A stretch of 64,000 nucleotides of DNA, taken from positions 124,001-188,000 of the forward strand of contig NZ_PJMC01000005.1 of NCBI RefSeq assembly GCF_002892795.1, given 5' to 3'. The notes beneath the pieces were generated by a model. The model searched no databases, was not told the origin of the DNA, and saw only the letters and a list, made by a program, of their open reading frames with translations. The position numbers and the translations under genes are program-made. The DNA comes from Arthrobacter sp. AFG20. GTDB lineage: Bacteria > Actinomycetota > Actinomycetes > Actinomycetales > Micrococcaceae. Shown piece after piece: positions 7,628-16,791 of this stretch (its first letter is position 1; each line of letters starts with the position of its first letter).

Positions 7628-9013
7628 ATGGAAAGAACTGGCAGGAACTCCATCCTGTATCTGGCCGGCGCGCTCATGCAGGGCCTGGGCATCTTCCTGG
7701 TGCAGCCTTTCGCCCTGCGTGTGCTCAACAACGATGCCGAGTGGCAGGAACTCTTCCTGGCCGTCTCGGTCATCCAGGTCGGTGTGGTGCTCGGAGCCGC
7801 AGGGCTTCCGCTGGCGATCACCAAGACGTGGTTCGACCACAACGGCGCCGCCAAGGCACGCTCGATCAGCGGCTTCCTCAGCCTGTTCGGCGCGGTTGTT
7901 GGCATCCTCGCGGCAGCCGTGTACTGGTGGCTGGCGCGCGGCAGCGAAGGAACATTCAGCTTTACCATTGCGCTCCTGACCATGGGCCTGCTGGCCACCG
8001 TGTTGGCCGCCCAAGCCCTGCTGCGGGCGCAGGGGCGTCCGGTGGCTTTTGTCCTGCTGAGTCTTGGTTCATCCGTGGCCGCCTACGGCGTGGGCCTCGT
8101 TGCGATGCTCCTGGTGGGTGCTTCGGCCAGTGTCTTCATGATGGGCTTCGGCGCCGCTGTCTGCCTGACGGCCCTTGCGGCGCTGTTCGTCGCCCCGCCG
8201 TTACAGCCTTTCACGGTGCCGGGCGCCGCGAAGGAGGCGCTGCTTATTGGCTTCCCCGTGCTTCCGCATACGGGATCAATGATGCTCCTCACCCAGGGGG
8301 CGGCCTTTCTCTTGGCGGCTGTGGCAGCGGAGGGCGTCTCCGGCGACTACGGCAAGGTGCAGATCTTTGTGCTGGGAACGGTGACGTTGCTGGGCGCACT
8401 GAACAACGCCTGGGTGCCGGCGATCATGTCGGCGAAGCCGGATGAGCGGCCGGAACGCATGCGTTCAGTGATGAAGACCGCAAGTTTCGCCGGCCTGGCG
8501 ATCGTCGTGGTGGCGAGCGGCGGGGCCAACGTGGTGACCCATGTCATGGCCGTTGGACGGGAAGACCTGATTCCGGTGGCGCAGATCATGCCTCTAATCG
8601 CCCTAGGGTACCTGCTGTACCTGAATGCCTCCTCGCTGCTGTTCGCCGACAAGGTGACGTGGATTTTGGCGGTAGTGACGCCGTCGGTGCTGGTCATTTC
8701 AGCCCTGGCGGCCCTCTGGCCGGCGTCTAACGGGAACCTGGTGCTCATGGCTGCAACTTCTGCTGGGTCGTTTTTCCTGCTGGGCGGCGTCTACTTTCTG
8801 GTGGCACGACGACGGGCCCCCGGCGGGTGGCCGATGCGCACCTATGCGCTGTGCTGTCTTGCCGCGGTCGTGTATGTCATGGTGCTCTTGATGGTGCCCC
8901 GGGACATCGTGTCCGGCATCATCACGGCAGGCGTGTTGGCCGTGGCATCGGTGTGTGGACTTGCACTATGGCACCGGCGCAGGGCAAAGCGGACGGGAGA
9001 GGCTTCACAATGA
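7628..9013 (+). CDS. Wzx-like oligosaccharide flippase (MOP/MATE superfamily)
   Basis: The product is about 461 residues and almost wholly hydrophobic, with 12-14 predicted membrane helices. It opens SILYLAGALMQGLGIFLVQP, the usual start of polysaccharide flippases, and has charged loops at spacing typical of Wzx/RfbX. It should move a lipid-linked glycan repeat across the membrane. I chose the ATG at 7628, behind GGGGA. A GTG at 7577 that overlaps the legC stop is the alternative and would add 17 residues. The gene ends in ATGA overlap with the acyltransferase. Position directly after the nonulosonate genes suggests it exports a nonulosonate-bearing glycan. Confidence 0.82.
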   Translation: MERTGRNSILYLAGALMQGLGIFLVQPFALRVLNNDAEWQELFLAVSVIQVGVVLGAAGLPLAITKTWFDHNGAAKARSISGFLSLFGAVVGILAAAVYWWLARGSEGTFSFTIALLTMGLLATVLAAQALLRAQGRPVAFVLLSLGSSVAAYGVGLVAMLLVGASASVFMMGFGAAVCLTALAALFVAPPLQPFTVPGAAKEALLIGFPVLPHTGSMMLLTQGAAFLLAAVAAEGVSGDYGKVQIFVLGTVTLLGALNNAWVPAIMSAKPDERPERMRSVMKTASFAGLAIVVVASGGANVVTHVMAVGREDLIPVAQIMPLIALGYLLYLNASSLLFADKVTWILAVVTPSVLVISALAALWPASNGNLVLMAATSAGSFFLLGGVYFLVARRRAPGGWPMRTYALCCLAAVVYVMVLLMVPRDIVSGIITAGVLAVASVCGLALWHRRRAKRTGEASQ

Positions 9014-10233
9014 CTGGCACCAGCAGCCTGGAAACTCCTGCGCAGCCAAAGACGGCCACGGAACACAAGGAGGCAAAGCCCGCACCGCGGACCATTGTCT
9101 TCTTCGACTTCGCCCGTGGCATTTCTGCACAGGCCGTCGTGCTGGGCCATGCACTCAACATCTTCCTGCCGGGCATCTTCATGGTCCCCGGACAGCGCGT
9201 CTTCTACATCCAGTCCTTCGCCGTGGTGATTTTCTTCGTCCTCTCGGGGTATTTGATCACCAGTGCCGTGCTCAAGAAACGGAGCCATGCAGGGTTTACG
9301 TTCGGTACCTACCTTCTGGACCGGGTCGCGCGGGTTGTCTACCCCCTCCTGCCGGCCGTTGCACTGATCGTTGCTTTTGATTTCCTCGTGTTCCAGGGTT
9401 CCAGGCGCCTGCCCTTCATCACTATCGATCTCAGTCCCCAGGCGATTGCCGGCAGTTTCACGATGCTGTTCAACCATCCGGTGCTCCAGGAGGTCGCCGT
9501 CAGGACCTCGACCACTTGGATCGACGTCGGTCCCGTGGGGACGGGCGCACCGCTCTGGTCCGTGACGGCCGAATGGTGGATCTATGTGGCGTTTGGGATC
9601 CTGGCGCTTACTGTGCTGAGCGGCAAGCGGATGGGGATACTGCGGGTGGCCCTGCTGTTGTTCGCCATCGCCGTCCCCGTCGGTTACATGGCCCACGGAT
9701 CCTACGAATCGCTGGCCTGGATCATCGGCATGCTCTACGCCATCGCGGCTCCAACCCTGCGGAGAATGCGCGTATCGGCGCACCTGTGGCTCTTTGGCCT
9801 GGCTTCTGCCGTGTTCGCGGCGGGCCTTCACTACACCGGGCAAAACCTCCACGCCGCCGTGACGGTCGCGGCGTCGGCTGTCGCGTTCTGCCACCTGTTC
9901 CTTGCGCTGGAAGGAAGGGCCGCAGGTGCCGCCGACAGCTCTGCCCGCGGCAGGCTTCGGGCATCTGCCAGCAAGTGGTTCGATTCCGGCAGCATCTTCC
10001 TGTCCAGTTTCAGTTACTCCCTATACCTCGTGCACTTCTCTGTGATTACGTACATCTGGTTCTACCTGCACTCAGTCCTATCAGCTTGGCAGCTCATTCT
10101 GCTGTCGCTGGTCATCTGTAACCTTCTCGCCTATGCCTACTACCTCCTGGTCGAGCGCCACTTCCACAAGGTCGGTAAATGGCTTAAAAGGCACCTGCTG
10201 CCGCCCAAAAAAGAGGAAGCGGCGGCGCGCTAG
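9010..10233 (+). CDS. Acyltransferase-3 family membrane protein
   Basis: The 407-residue protein has a 35-residue polar N-terminus rich in Ala, Pro and Lys. It then shows the acyltransferase-3 signature: FFDFARGISAQAVVLGHALN with the family's catalytic-type histidine, a VIFFVLSGYLITSAVLKK segment and about ten membrane helices. Members transfer acetyl or other acyl groups to exported sugars. The ATG at 9010 overlaps the flippase stop, so it belongs to the same operon and may decorate the glycan made there. The sugar target is not visible from sequence. The C-terminus is lysine-rich and cytosolic. Confidence 0.85.
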   Translation: MTGTSSLETPAQPKTATEHKEAKPAPRTIVFFDFARGISAQAVVLGHALNIFLPGIFMVPGQRVFYIQSFAVVIFFVLSGYLITSAVLKKRSHAGFTFGTYLLDRVARVVYPLLPAVALIVAFDFLVFQGSRRLPFITIDLSPQAIAGSFTMLFNHPVLQEVAVRTSTTWIDVGPVGTGAPLWSVTAEWWIYVAFGILALTVLSGKRMGILRVALLLFAIAVPVGYMAHGSYESLAWIIGMLYAIAAPTLRRMRVSAHLWLFGLASAVFAAGLHYTGQNLHAAVTVAASAVAFCHLFLALEGRAAGAADSSARGRLRASASKWFDSGSIFLSSFSYSLYLVHFSVITYIWFYLHSVLSAWQLILLSLVICNLLAYAYYLLVERHFHKVGKWLKRHLLPPKKEEAAAR

Positions 10234-10316
10234 GTCCTTCCTGGATCCCGTTGGCGGCAAAAGAACGTGGCCGGGTGGTTCCCCTATGCGTTGGTTTCCC
10301 CACGTTCCCTTGTCGC

Positions 10317-12272
10317 TCACCTGCGTTTGACAGTGACTCCGCTGAAGCTGTAGGTGATGGATCCACCCTGGAACGGCACCTCGCGGTAGCCGTTGTACTG
10401 TACGGCTACCCCGAGGGGATACCCGAGACCGCCACCCTGCCAGCCCGCCTTGCCCCAGGCTGACCAGTAGGGTTCACCGACCATGTTTGCGCCGGTTGCG
10501 GCGGTGTAGTAGCTCGTGGCCCGTTCGAACGGCTGATAGCAGCCACCGCCGTAAAGTCCACATTTCGCAGGTCCAGTCGGGTAGCCGACGCCCGCCTGCC
10601 AGCCAGCCCACTGCCACGATCTGAAGTAGGCCCCAAAAACGGCATGGGCGCCGGTAGCGGGGGAGAAGTAGACGTTGGCCTTTTGGAAGGGCTGGTAGCA
10701 ACCACCACCATAAAGCCCGCAAGCAGTCGGGCCGGTCGGATAGCCAAGACCCTGCTGCCAGCCTGATTCCTTCCATGCATCCCAGTACGAACCGGTCACT
10801 GCATGGGCCCCGGTGGATGCCGAGAAGTAGATGTTGCCCTTCTGGAAGGGCTGGTAGCAGCCACCGTCGTACAGGCCGCAGGAAGCCGTCGCGGTCGGGT
10901 ATCCGATTCCTTGTTGCCAGCCTGCAGCTTTCCATGCGGACATGTAGCTGTTGGTCACGGCAAAAGTACCCGCGACAGGAGTGGCATAGACAATGCCGCC
11001 CTGGAATTTCTGGTGGCATGTTGTGGAGGCCGGCGCCCCATAGGGGCAGGTGACATCGCTCGTAGGGTAACCGATGCCGCTCTGCCAGCGCGCCGCACCC
11101 CAAGCCTTCCAATAGCTGCCCGTGACAGGATGTGCACCAGTTGCGCTGGTCCAGTAGATGTTGCCGCCCGCATAGGACCGGTAGCATCCGCCGCCTACCA
11201 GGTTGCAGATGTCGGACTTGGAGACTGCCGCTCCAAGGCTTCCTGAGGCTCCGCCCAATGACAGCCACTTCCGCTCGATTGCGCCTGCAGAGTCCACACC
11301 GTTCCTGGCAAAGGTCTGCAGCTGTGCGTAGTTGCCGTTCCAGACATTCGAGTCGCCTGCAAAGGGCCCGCTTGGGCTAAACTGCCAGATACTGTACTGG
11401 CTCCAGCTGGATGGGATAGGCCCGGCGTTGTCGGTCGCGGCGGTTGGGTAGTTGGCCACCCACAAGGGATAGTCGCCGAAACCGACGGCATCATTGGTGC
11501 ACTGCTTCCACCAATTTGTGTTCGTGTAAATGACGGGCAGCCGTCCGGTCAACGACCGCATGGTGTTGCCAAAGTCCCGGACCCACGTGGCCAGCTGCTG
11601 AGGCGTCCTGTCATAGCAGGTGTTTCCGTGGTAAAAGCCGTTGATGGTCTGGCCTGCGTAAGGGTTGAATTCGAAGTCCAGCACTGGGGGCATGGTGTAG
11701 CCGTCACCCGACCAGCCACCGCCGTTTGCCACGAAGAAGCGGGCCTGGTCAGCACCAGAGGAGGCGTTGGGGATGGCGAAGTGATAGGCGCCGCGAATCA
11801 TGCCTGCGTTGCGGGCTCCCAGATATTGTGAAGAGAAGCTGCCGCTGATGAAGTAATTGCCTTCGGTGGCTTTCACATATGCAAAGCGCGAGCCCATGTT
11901 CCATTGCTGTTGCCAGTTCACGGCGCCTTGGTGGCTGCTGACATCCTGGCCCTTGACGCCAAAGGACGGGACCCATGTAGCTTCTGTTGCAGCATCCCGC
12001 CGCGACTGCACGGCAAGCGGATTGCCTTGGCCCATCTGCGCGCCGTCTGCGCCTACCGCTGCCCGCATCGCGGCCTTCGCTGCTTCGGAATCGAGTTCGG
12101 TGCCCGGGGCAGGCTCCACGGGGGCGCTTGTTTCGCCTGCGGTGGCAGGCGGCGGTGATTCCACGGCTGAAGCCGGAACTGGCACCCCAAAACCCGCAAG
12201 AACCACGAGGGCGAAAAGGCCAGCGCTGAACGGGCCAACAGTCCTACGCCGTGCAGTTATGGTCATTGTCAT
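10317..12272 (-). CDS. Secreted GH25 lysozyme (muramidase) with LGFP repeats
   Basis: The 651-residue protein starts with a basic stretch and hydrophobic core ending PVPASA (signal peptide about residues 1-36), then an Ala/Pro/Glu-rich linker. A GH25 muramidase domain covers about residues 105-310: GQDVSSHQG, FAYVKATEG, GAYHFA, PVLDFEFN and YPLWVANY, with the Asp/Glu residues used by this family. The remaining 330 residues are about six LGFP-type repeats. GH25 enzymes cut MurNAc-GlcNAc bonds. LGFP repeats are thought to attach proteins to the actinobacterial wall. It is transcribed toward the acyltransferase gene, 83 bases apart. A role in wall turnover is likely. Confidence 0.93.
   Translation of the reverse strand: MTMTITARRRTVGPFSAGLFALVVLAGFGVPVPASAVESPPPATAGETSAPVEPAPGTELDSEAAKAAMRAAVGADGAQMGQGNPLAVQSRRDAATEATWVPSFGVKGQDVSSHQGAVNWQQQWNMGSRFAYVKATEGNYFISGSFSSQYLGARNAGMIRGAYHFAIPNASSGADQARFFVANGGGWSGDGYTMPPVLDFEFNPYAGQTINGFYHGNTCYDRTPQQLATWVRDFGNTMRSLTGRLPVIYTNTNWWKQCTNDAVGFGDYPLWVANYPTAATDNAGPIPSSWSQYSIWQFSPSGPFAGDSNVWNGNYAQLQTFARNGVDSAGAIERKWLSLGGASGSLGAAVSKSDICNLVGGGCYRSYAGGNIYWTSATGAHPVTGSYWKAWGAARWQSGIGYPTSDVTCPYGAPASTTCHQKFQGGIVYATPVAGTFAVTNSYMSAWKAAGWQQGIGYPTATASCGLYDGGCYQPFQKGNIYFSASTGAHAVTGSYWDAWKESGWQQGLGYPTGPTACGLYGGGCYQPFQKANVYFSPATGAHAVFGAYFRSWQWAGWQAGVGYPTGPAKCGLYGGGCYQPFERATSYYTAATGANMVGEPYWSAWGKAGWQGGGLGYPLGVAVQYNGYREVPFQGGSITYSFSGVTVKRR
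10330..11280 (-). repeat. About six tandem LGFP repeats in the lysozyme C-terminus
   Basis: Units of about 50-54 residues recur, each with a G-Y-W-x-A-W segment, a W-Q-x-G-x-GYP segment and an aromatic strand such as GNIYFS. Four central units also hold a C-G-L-Y-x-G-G-C-Y-Q-P-F type loop with two cysteines, which could form a disulfide after export. The DNA of the central units is similar enough to be visible as near repeats. Confidence 0.85.
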
Positions 12273-12365
12273 ATATCCGCTCTGCAGTCCAGGCCAGTGG
12301 CCCTAACAGGCCGGTAGGCACCGCCGGGCAGACGCGGTTAGGTCGCCCCCCCGCTCGGCCCAGCC

Positions 12366-12383
12366 CCAAGGAGTAGTCCTTGG
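12366..12383. promoter_or_regulatory. Perfect 7-bp inverted repeat between lysozyme gene and galE
   Basis: CCAAGGA-GTAG-TCCTTGG lies 94 bases upstream of the lysozyme start and about 150 bases upstream of galE. It could be an operator or a small hairpin in the leader of either divergent gene. No protein can be assigned. The rest of the 259-base gap shows nothing else I can name. Confidence 0.3.
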
Positions 12384-12531
12384 CGCGGCCCACCCTACCA
12401 CTCATGTTGCTACTGTTGCGAATGATGGGCTTGGTTCCAGTGTGATTTCTGAGACGTGGTGGATCGACTTTTGCTACGGCAGCCCGTTCGGGGATTTCAG
12501 CGTCAATCCCGGCAGCTCTAGACTGGAGGCC

Positions 12532-13581
12532 ATGAAGGTTTTGGTCACCGGCGGCGCCGGCTACATCGGATCACACACGGCTCTGTGCCTGCTCGAGGAC
12601 GGACACGAGGTTGTCGTGCTGGACAACCTCATGAACTCGAACATCGAGGCAGTTCACCGTGTTGAGGAGCTCTCCGGCAAGAAGGTGGAGTTCCGCGAGG
12701 CGGACCTCCTTGACGCTGAGGCTGTTGACCAGGTCTTCGCGGAGGGCGGATTCGACGCCGTCATTCACTTCGCCGGTCTGAAAGCCGTTGGCGAATCCGT
12801 GGCGAAGCCGCTCTGGTACTACAAGAACAACGTTGTGGGTACCCTCAACCTGCTCGAGAGCATGGACAAGGCGGGTGTCCGGCGGCTGGTCTTCAGTTCG
12901 TCGGCCACCGTTTACGGCGCCTCGGAGCACGTTCCCCTGATTGAGAAGTCTCCGCTGGACGCGACGAATCCCTACGGCAGGACTAAAGAGCAGATCGAGG
13001 ACATCCTGTCTGACCTGAGCGACGCCGACCCGCGGTGGAGCATCGCACTTCTGCGCTACTTCAACCCCGTGGGTGCGCACGAATCGGGGCGCATCGGCGA
13101 AGACCCCCATGGCATCCCCAACAACCTTTTGCCCTTCGTTGCGCAGGTTGCGGTGGGGCGACGTGAGAAAGTCATGGTGTTCGGCAACGATTACCCCACG
13201 CCGGACGGGACGGGGGTACGGGACTACATCCATGTCATGGACCTCGCAGCCGGCCACTTGGCAGCGCTGAACTACCTGCAGACCAAGACCGGCTCGTTCC
13301 GCTGGAACCTTGGGACCGGCCGGGGTTCGTCCGTTTTGGAGGTCATCGACGCGTTCGGTGCTGCTGCGGGACATCCAGTCCCTTATGAATTCGCACCCCG
13401 CCGGCCGGGGGACGCGGCCGTCAGCTACGCAGATGCTTCCGCCGCATTGGCAGATCTGGGCTGGTCGGCGCACCGTGACCTGGCGCAGATGTGCGCCGAC
13501 CACTGGCGCTGGCAGAGTGCCAATCCGTACGGCTACGCCGGCGCAGAAGTGACTGAACCGGCAACAGCCGCTACGTCCTAA
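12532..13581 (+). CDS. galE: UDP-glucose 4-epimerase
   Basis: The enzyme interconverts UDP-glucose and UDP-galactose. The 349-residue protein begins MKVLVTGGAGYIGSHTALCL with the NAD glycine motif. It has VLDNLMNSN, FAGLKAVGESV, SSSATVYG, the catalytic YGRTK near residue 149 and LRYFNPVGAHESG, all GalE hallmarks. The ATG at 12532 is preceded by GGAGG and gives family length; an upstream in-frame ATG at 12442 would add an unlikely 30 residues. It is a single gene here and may supply sugar precursors for surface glycans. Confidence 0.95.
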   Translation: MKVLVTGGAGYIGSHTALCLLEDGHEVVVLDNLMNSNIEAVHRVEELSGKKVEFREADLLDAEAVDQVFAEGGFDAVIHFAGLKAVGESVAKPLWYYKNNVVGTLNLLESMDKAGVRRLVFSSSATVYGASEHVPLIEKSPLDATNPYGRTKEQIEDILSDLSDADPRWSIALLRYFNPVGAHESGRIGEDPHGIPNNLLPFVAQVAVGRREKVMVFGNDYPTPDGTGVRDYIHVMDLAAGHLAALNYLQTKTGSFRWNLGTGRGSSVLEVIDAFGAAAGHPVPYEFAPRRPGDAAVSYADASAALADLGWSAHRDLAQMCADHWRWQSANPYGYAGAEVTEPATAATS

Positions 13582-13708
13582 GCTCTACGCCATCGCTGGT
13601 CAGTTATCCACATGCCTGTTTTTGTGACTTGGCTCACGGGATAGCATCCTTTAGCTTTAACCCAGATGTACTGCCTCCGCTGGGGGCGGCAGTCGTTCGG
13701 GGGAATTC

Positions 13709-14932
13709 ATGGATGCAGTACGCATTGTCGAGGATGAAGTCCGGGAGCTGATTCGTCGGCGGGGTCTCGATCCGTTGCACCAGACGGCCGAGGTCAGGCG
13801 GCTCGTGGAAGCGGCCGTGACTGACTATGACGAGCGCGCCCTCATGGGGCCGCTCCCGCCGTTGGGGCCCCTGGAGTCAGCACGCCGGTTTGTCTTTGAT
13901 GCGGTGGCCGGGTTCGGTGCCCTCCAACCGTTTCTGGATGATCCGGGCATCGAGGAAATCTGGATCAACGCGCCCACTGAAATCTACATCGCCCGGAACG
14001 GCGAATCTGAACTCACATCCCTGACCCTGACGGACCAGCAGGTCCGGGACCTCGTTGAGCGGATGCTGAAGAGCTCGGGCCGGCGGCTGGACATCTCATC
14101 ACCCTTCGTGGACGCAGCTCTGCCTGACGGATCCCGCCTGCACGTGGTCATCCCGGACGTCACCAGACGCCACTGGGCGGTCAACATCCGTAAGTTCGTC
14201 GTGAAGGCGAGCCGGCTGGATCATCTCGTGGAACTGGGCACACTGACCCCTCAGTCCGGGCGCTTCCTTGGCGCCGCTGTCGCGAGCGGACTCAACATAC
14301 TGGTGTCAGGCGCGACGCAGGCGGGGAAGACCACGCTGCTGAACTGCCTAGCAGCCAGCATAGGCAGCCGCGAGCGCGTCATTACGGTCGAGGAGATCTT
14401 CGAACTGCAGTTTCCGCTGCGCGATGTGGTCGGGCTCCAATGCCGGCAGCCGAACCTCGAAGGCGAAGGCGAGATACCGCTCCGCAGGCTGGTCAAGGAA
14501 GCCCTCCGGATGCGGCCCGACCGCCTGGTGGTGGGCGAGGTCCGCGAAGCAGAGAGCCTCGACATGCTGATCGCCCTCAACAGCGGGCTTCCGGGGATGT
14601 GCACCGTCCATGCCAATTCAGCCCACGACGCCGTGACCAAGATGTGCACTTTGCCGCTGCTCGCCGGGGACAACATTTCCAGCGCGTTTGTGGTTCCGAC
14701 TGTGGCCTCGTGCATCGATCTGGTGGTTCACTGCAGCCGCCTTGCCAACGGGCGGAGGCAGGTGACCGAAATTCTCTCCCTGGGCAGGCGGGTCGAGAAC
14801 GGAATTATCGAGTCCTCAATGATTTTCTCGACGACCGGCGGCCTGCTGGAACCGACGGCCAACACAATGCCGGCGGAGGAGAAATTCGCCAGAGCCGGTT
14901 ATGAGGTCGCGGCACTCCTGGACCCGCGCTGA
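13709..14932 (+). CDS. cpaF: Tad/Flp pilus assembly ATPase CpaF (TadA)
   Basis: The 407-residue cytosolic secretion ATPase powers assembly of Flp-type pili. An N-terminal all-alpha part precedes FGALQPFLDDPGIEEIWIN. The ATPase core has the Walker A motif SGATQAGKTT (near residue 205), the Asp-box region VEEIFELQ, the Walker B-like RPDRLVVGEVRE, and the TVHANSAHDA His box. The Asp-box reads EE rather than the usual ED, a conservative change. It is the first gene of a seven-gene operon and its stop overlaps the tadB ATG by one base. The CpaE/Ssd-like ATPase that often precedes cpaF in actinobacteria is not here. Confidence 0.93.
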   Translation: MDAVRIVEDEVRELIRRRGLDPLHQTAEVRRLVEAAVTDYDERALMGPLPPLGPLESARRFVFDAVAGFGALQPFLDDPGIEEIWINAPTEIYIARNGESELTSLTLTDQQVRDLVERMLKSSGRRLDISSPFVDAALPDGSRLHVVIPDVTRRHWAVNIRKFVVKASRLDHLVELGTLTPQSGRFLGAAVASGLNILVSGATQAGKTTLLNCLAASIGSRERVITVEEIFELQFPLRDVVGLQCRQPNLEGEGEIPLRRLVKEALRMRPDRLVVGEVREAESLDMLIALNSGLPGMCTVHANSAHDAVTKMCTLPLLAGDNISSAFVVPTVASCIDLVVHCSRLANGRRQVTEILSLGRRVENGIIESSMIFSTTGGLLEPTANTMPAEEKFARAGYEVAALLDPR

Positions 14933-15786
14933 TGGCTGCGCTGCTGGGGGTTCTGATAGGAGCCGGACTGTTCCTCATCTGGTGGTCGGCTTGGGACGAG
15001 CCCGCGCGTCCCAAGCGAGAACCGCGGACAAGCCGTCTCCATGACTTGCTGTTGTCTGCCGGCATTGAAAAGGTCACCGGCGCCGGTCTCATCGGCAGCT
15101 GCCTGGGACTTGGCGCCTTCGCGACGCTGGCCTTCTTCGCCGTGAGCAGGTCCTGGCCCATCTCCGTTTGCTTTGGCCTGTTCGGCGCCTGGCTCCCGGT
15201 GGCGGTGGTGAAATGGCGGGTCAAAAGACGAAGCTCCGTCCTGCGGAGGGTGTGGCCCGACGTCGTGGACCATCTGCGGTCGGCCATCCGGGCCGGGTTA
15301 TCCCTGCCCGAAGCACTGATACAGCTGGGCGAAAAGGGGCCGGAGGAGCTCCGGCAAGTGTTTCGCGACTTCGGCTCGGACTACCGCTCGGGCGGCCAGT
15401 TCGACGCATCGCTGAACAGGCTCAAGGAACGGCTGGCGGACCCCGTAGCTGACCGCATCATCGAGGCACTTCGGCTAACCCGGGAGGTGGGCGGCTCCGA
15501 TCTCGGCAAGCTGCTCGGGACCCTCGCCGAGTTCCTGCGCGAAAGTGCACGGACCCGGAGCGAACTTGAAGCGCGGCAGTCGTGGACAGTCAACGCTGCC
15601 CGACTGGCCGTCGCGGCGCCGTGGATCGTCATGCTTCTGCTGGTCAGCCGTCCGGAGGCTGTGGCTGCATACAACACCCCCGTCGGGGCAGCCGTGCTGT
15701 TGGGAGGCCTGGTTGTCTCGCTGGTGTGCTATTCGGTCATGCTGAAGATAGGAGCCCTCCCAGAGGAAGAGAGGGTGCTGCGATGA
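14932..15786 (+). CDS. tadB: Tad pilus membrane protein TadB (type II secretion F family)
   Basis: The 284-residue membrane protein has an N-terminal helix, a pair of helices around residues 45-90, a cytosolic T2SSF domain and two C-terminal helices. Within the domain, LRSAIRAGLSLPEALIQLGE and IIEALRLTREVGGSDLGKLL are typical GspF/TadB elements. It forms the inner-membrane platform with TadC and the CpaF ATPase. Its ATG shares a base with the cpaF stop, and its stop overlaps the tadC ATG. Confidence 0.88.
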   Translation: MAALLGVLIGAGLFLIWWSAWDEPARPKREPRTSRLHDLLLSAGIEKVTGAGLIGSCLGLGAFATLAFFAVSRSWPISVCFGLFGAWLPVAVVKWRVKRRSSVLRRVWPDVVDHLRSAIRAGLSLPEALIQLGEKGPEELRQVFRDFGSDYRSGGQFDASLNRLKERLADPVADRIIEALRLTREVGGSDLGKLLGTLAEFLRESARTRSELEARQSWTVNAARLAVAAPWIVMLLLVSRPEAVAAYNTPVGAAVLLGGLVVSLVCYSVMLKIGALPEEERVLR

Positions 15787-16724
15787 CCTCCGTTCCGGCG
15801 GCTGCGATCGTTTGCGGCGCATTCCTGGGTGCCGGTCTGTGGCTCCTCCTTGTCAGGCTCCCATTCATGCGGTCCATCAGTTTCGTGGAACGGATCGAAC
15901 CACAGCTCAGATCCCAAAACCTCGAATCAAGGCTCCTGCGGGCGGAGGAACATGTCCTCACTCCTTTTGGTCCCCTCGAACGCATACTCCGCCCGCTGAT
16001 CAGGGAAGCCACAGCCAAACTGGCCAGGTTCAACCTTGGCTCCGCAGCTCTCAGCCGCAGGCTTGCGCAGGCACGCATCGACAAGTCGCCCCTGGACTTC
16101 CGGGCCCAGCAGCTCTTCTGGGGGCTCTGCACATTCATTGCAGCCGTGAGCGTGATAGTGCTGGCAGCGCTCTCCGGGAGGTTCAGCCCTGTCCTGGCCG
16201 TGGCGGTCTCCGTCGGCAGCGCGATCGGCGGATTCCTCTTCAGGGATTACTGGCTCGGGGTGCAGATCAAACGGCGGGAGGAGCGGATGCTGGCAGAATT
16301 TCCCAGCCTGGCGGAAATGATTGCGCTGGCGGTGGGCGCCGGGGAGAGCGCCACCGGAGCCCTCGACCGCGTCTGCAGAACCGCCCGGGGCGAGCTCTCC
16401 AAGGAATTCAGCAGGGTCTTGGCCGAAACCCGTGCGGGCAAGCCCCTGGTAGAAGCTCTTCAGGAGTTTTCTGCACGCACAGACTTGGGGCCGCTCATAC
16501 GCTTTGTTGACGGCATCATGGTGGCTGTGGAACGCGGGACGCCACTGGCCGAAGTCCTTAGGGCGCAGGCCCAGGACGTCCGCGACACGGCCAAGCGTGA
16601 GCTGATGGAGTCCGCCGGCAAGAAGGAGATCGCGATGATGGTGCCGCTTGTCTTCGGTGTGCTGCCCCTCACGGTGGTGTTTGCCGTGTTCCCCGGAATA
16701 GCGGCACTCAGCCTGAACTTTTGA
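15783..16724 (+). CDS. tadC: Tad pilus membrane protein TadC (type II secretion F family)
   Basis: The 313-residue platform protein has a first helix at residues 5-25, a helix pair at 110-155, a T2SSF domain with FPSLAEMIALAVGAGESATGAL-type start, and a final helix (PLVFGVLPLTVVFAVFPG). The ATG at 15783 overlaps the tadB stop in ATGA form. The longer frame reaching back to 15582 lies inside tadB and is not credible as coding. Confidence 0.88.
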   Translation: MTSVPAAAIVCGAFLGAGLWLLLVRLPFMRSISFVERIEPQLRSQNLESRLLRAEEHVLTPFGPLERILRPLIREATAKLARFNLGSAALSRRLAQARIDKSPLDFRAQQLFWGLCTFIAAVSVIVLAALSGRFSPVLAVAVSVGSAIGGFLFRDYWLGVQIKRREERMLAEFPSLAEMIALAVGAGESATGALDRVCRTARGELSKEFSRVLAETRAGKPLVEALQEFSARTDLGPLIRFVDGIMVAVERGTPLAEVLRAQAQDVRDTAKRELMESAGKKEIAMMVPLVFGVLPLTVVFAVFPGIAALSLNF

Positions 16725-16791
16725 CGCCGCTGCTCCGGCAACCGCCGGAAGTGGCCACATCCAACAAACAACTCCGAGAAAAGGAAAGCAC

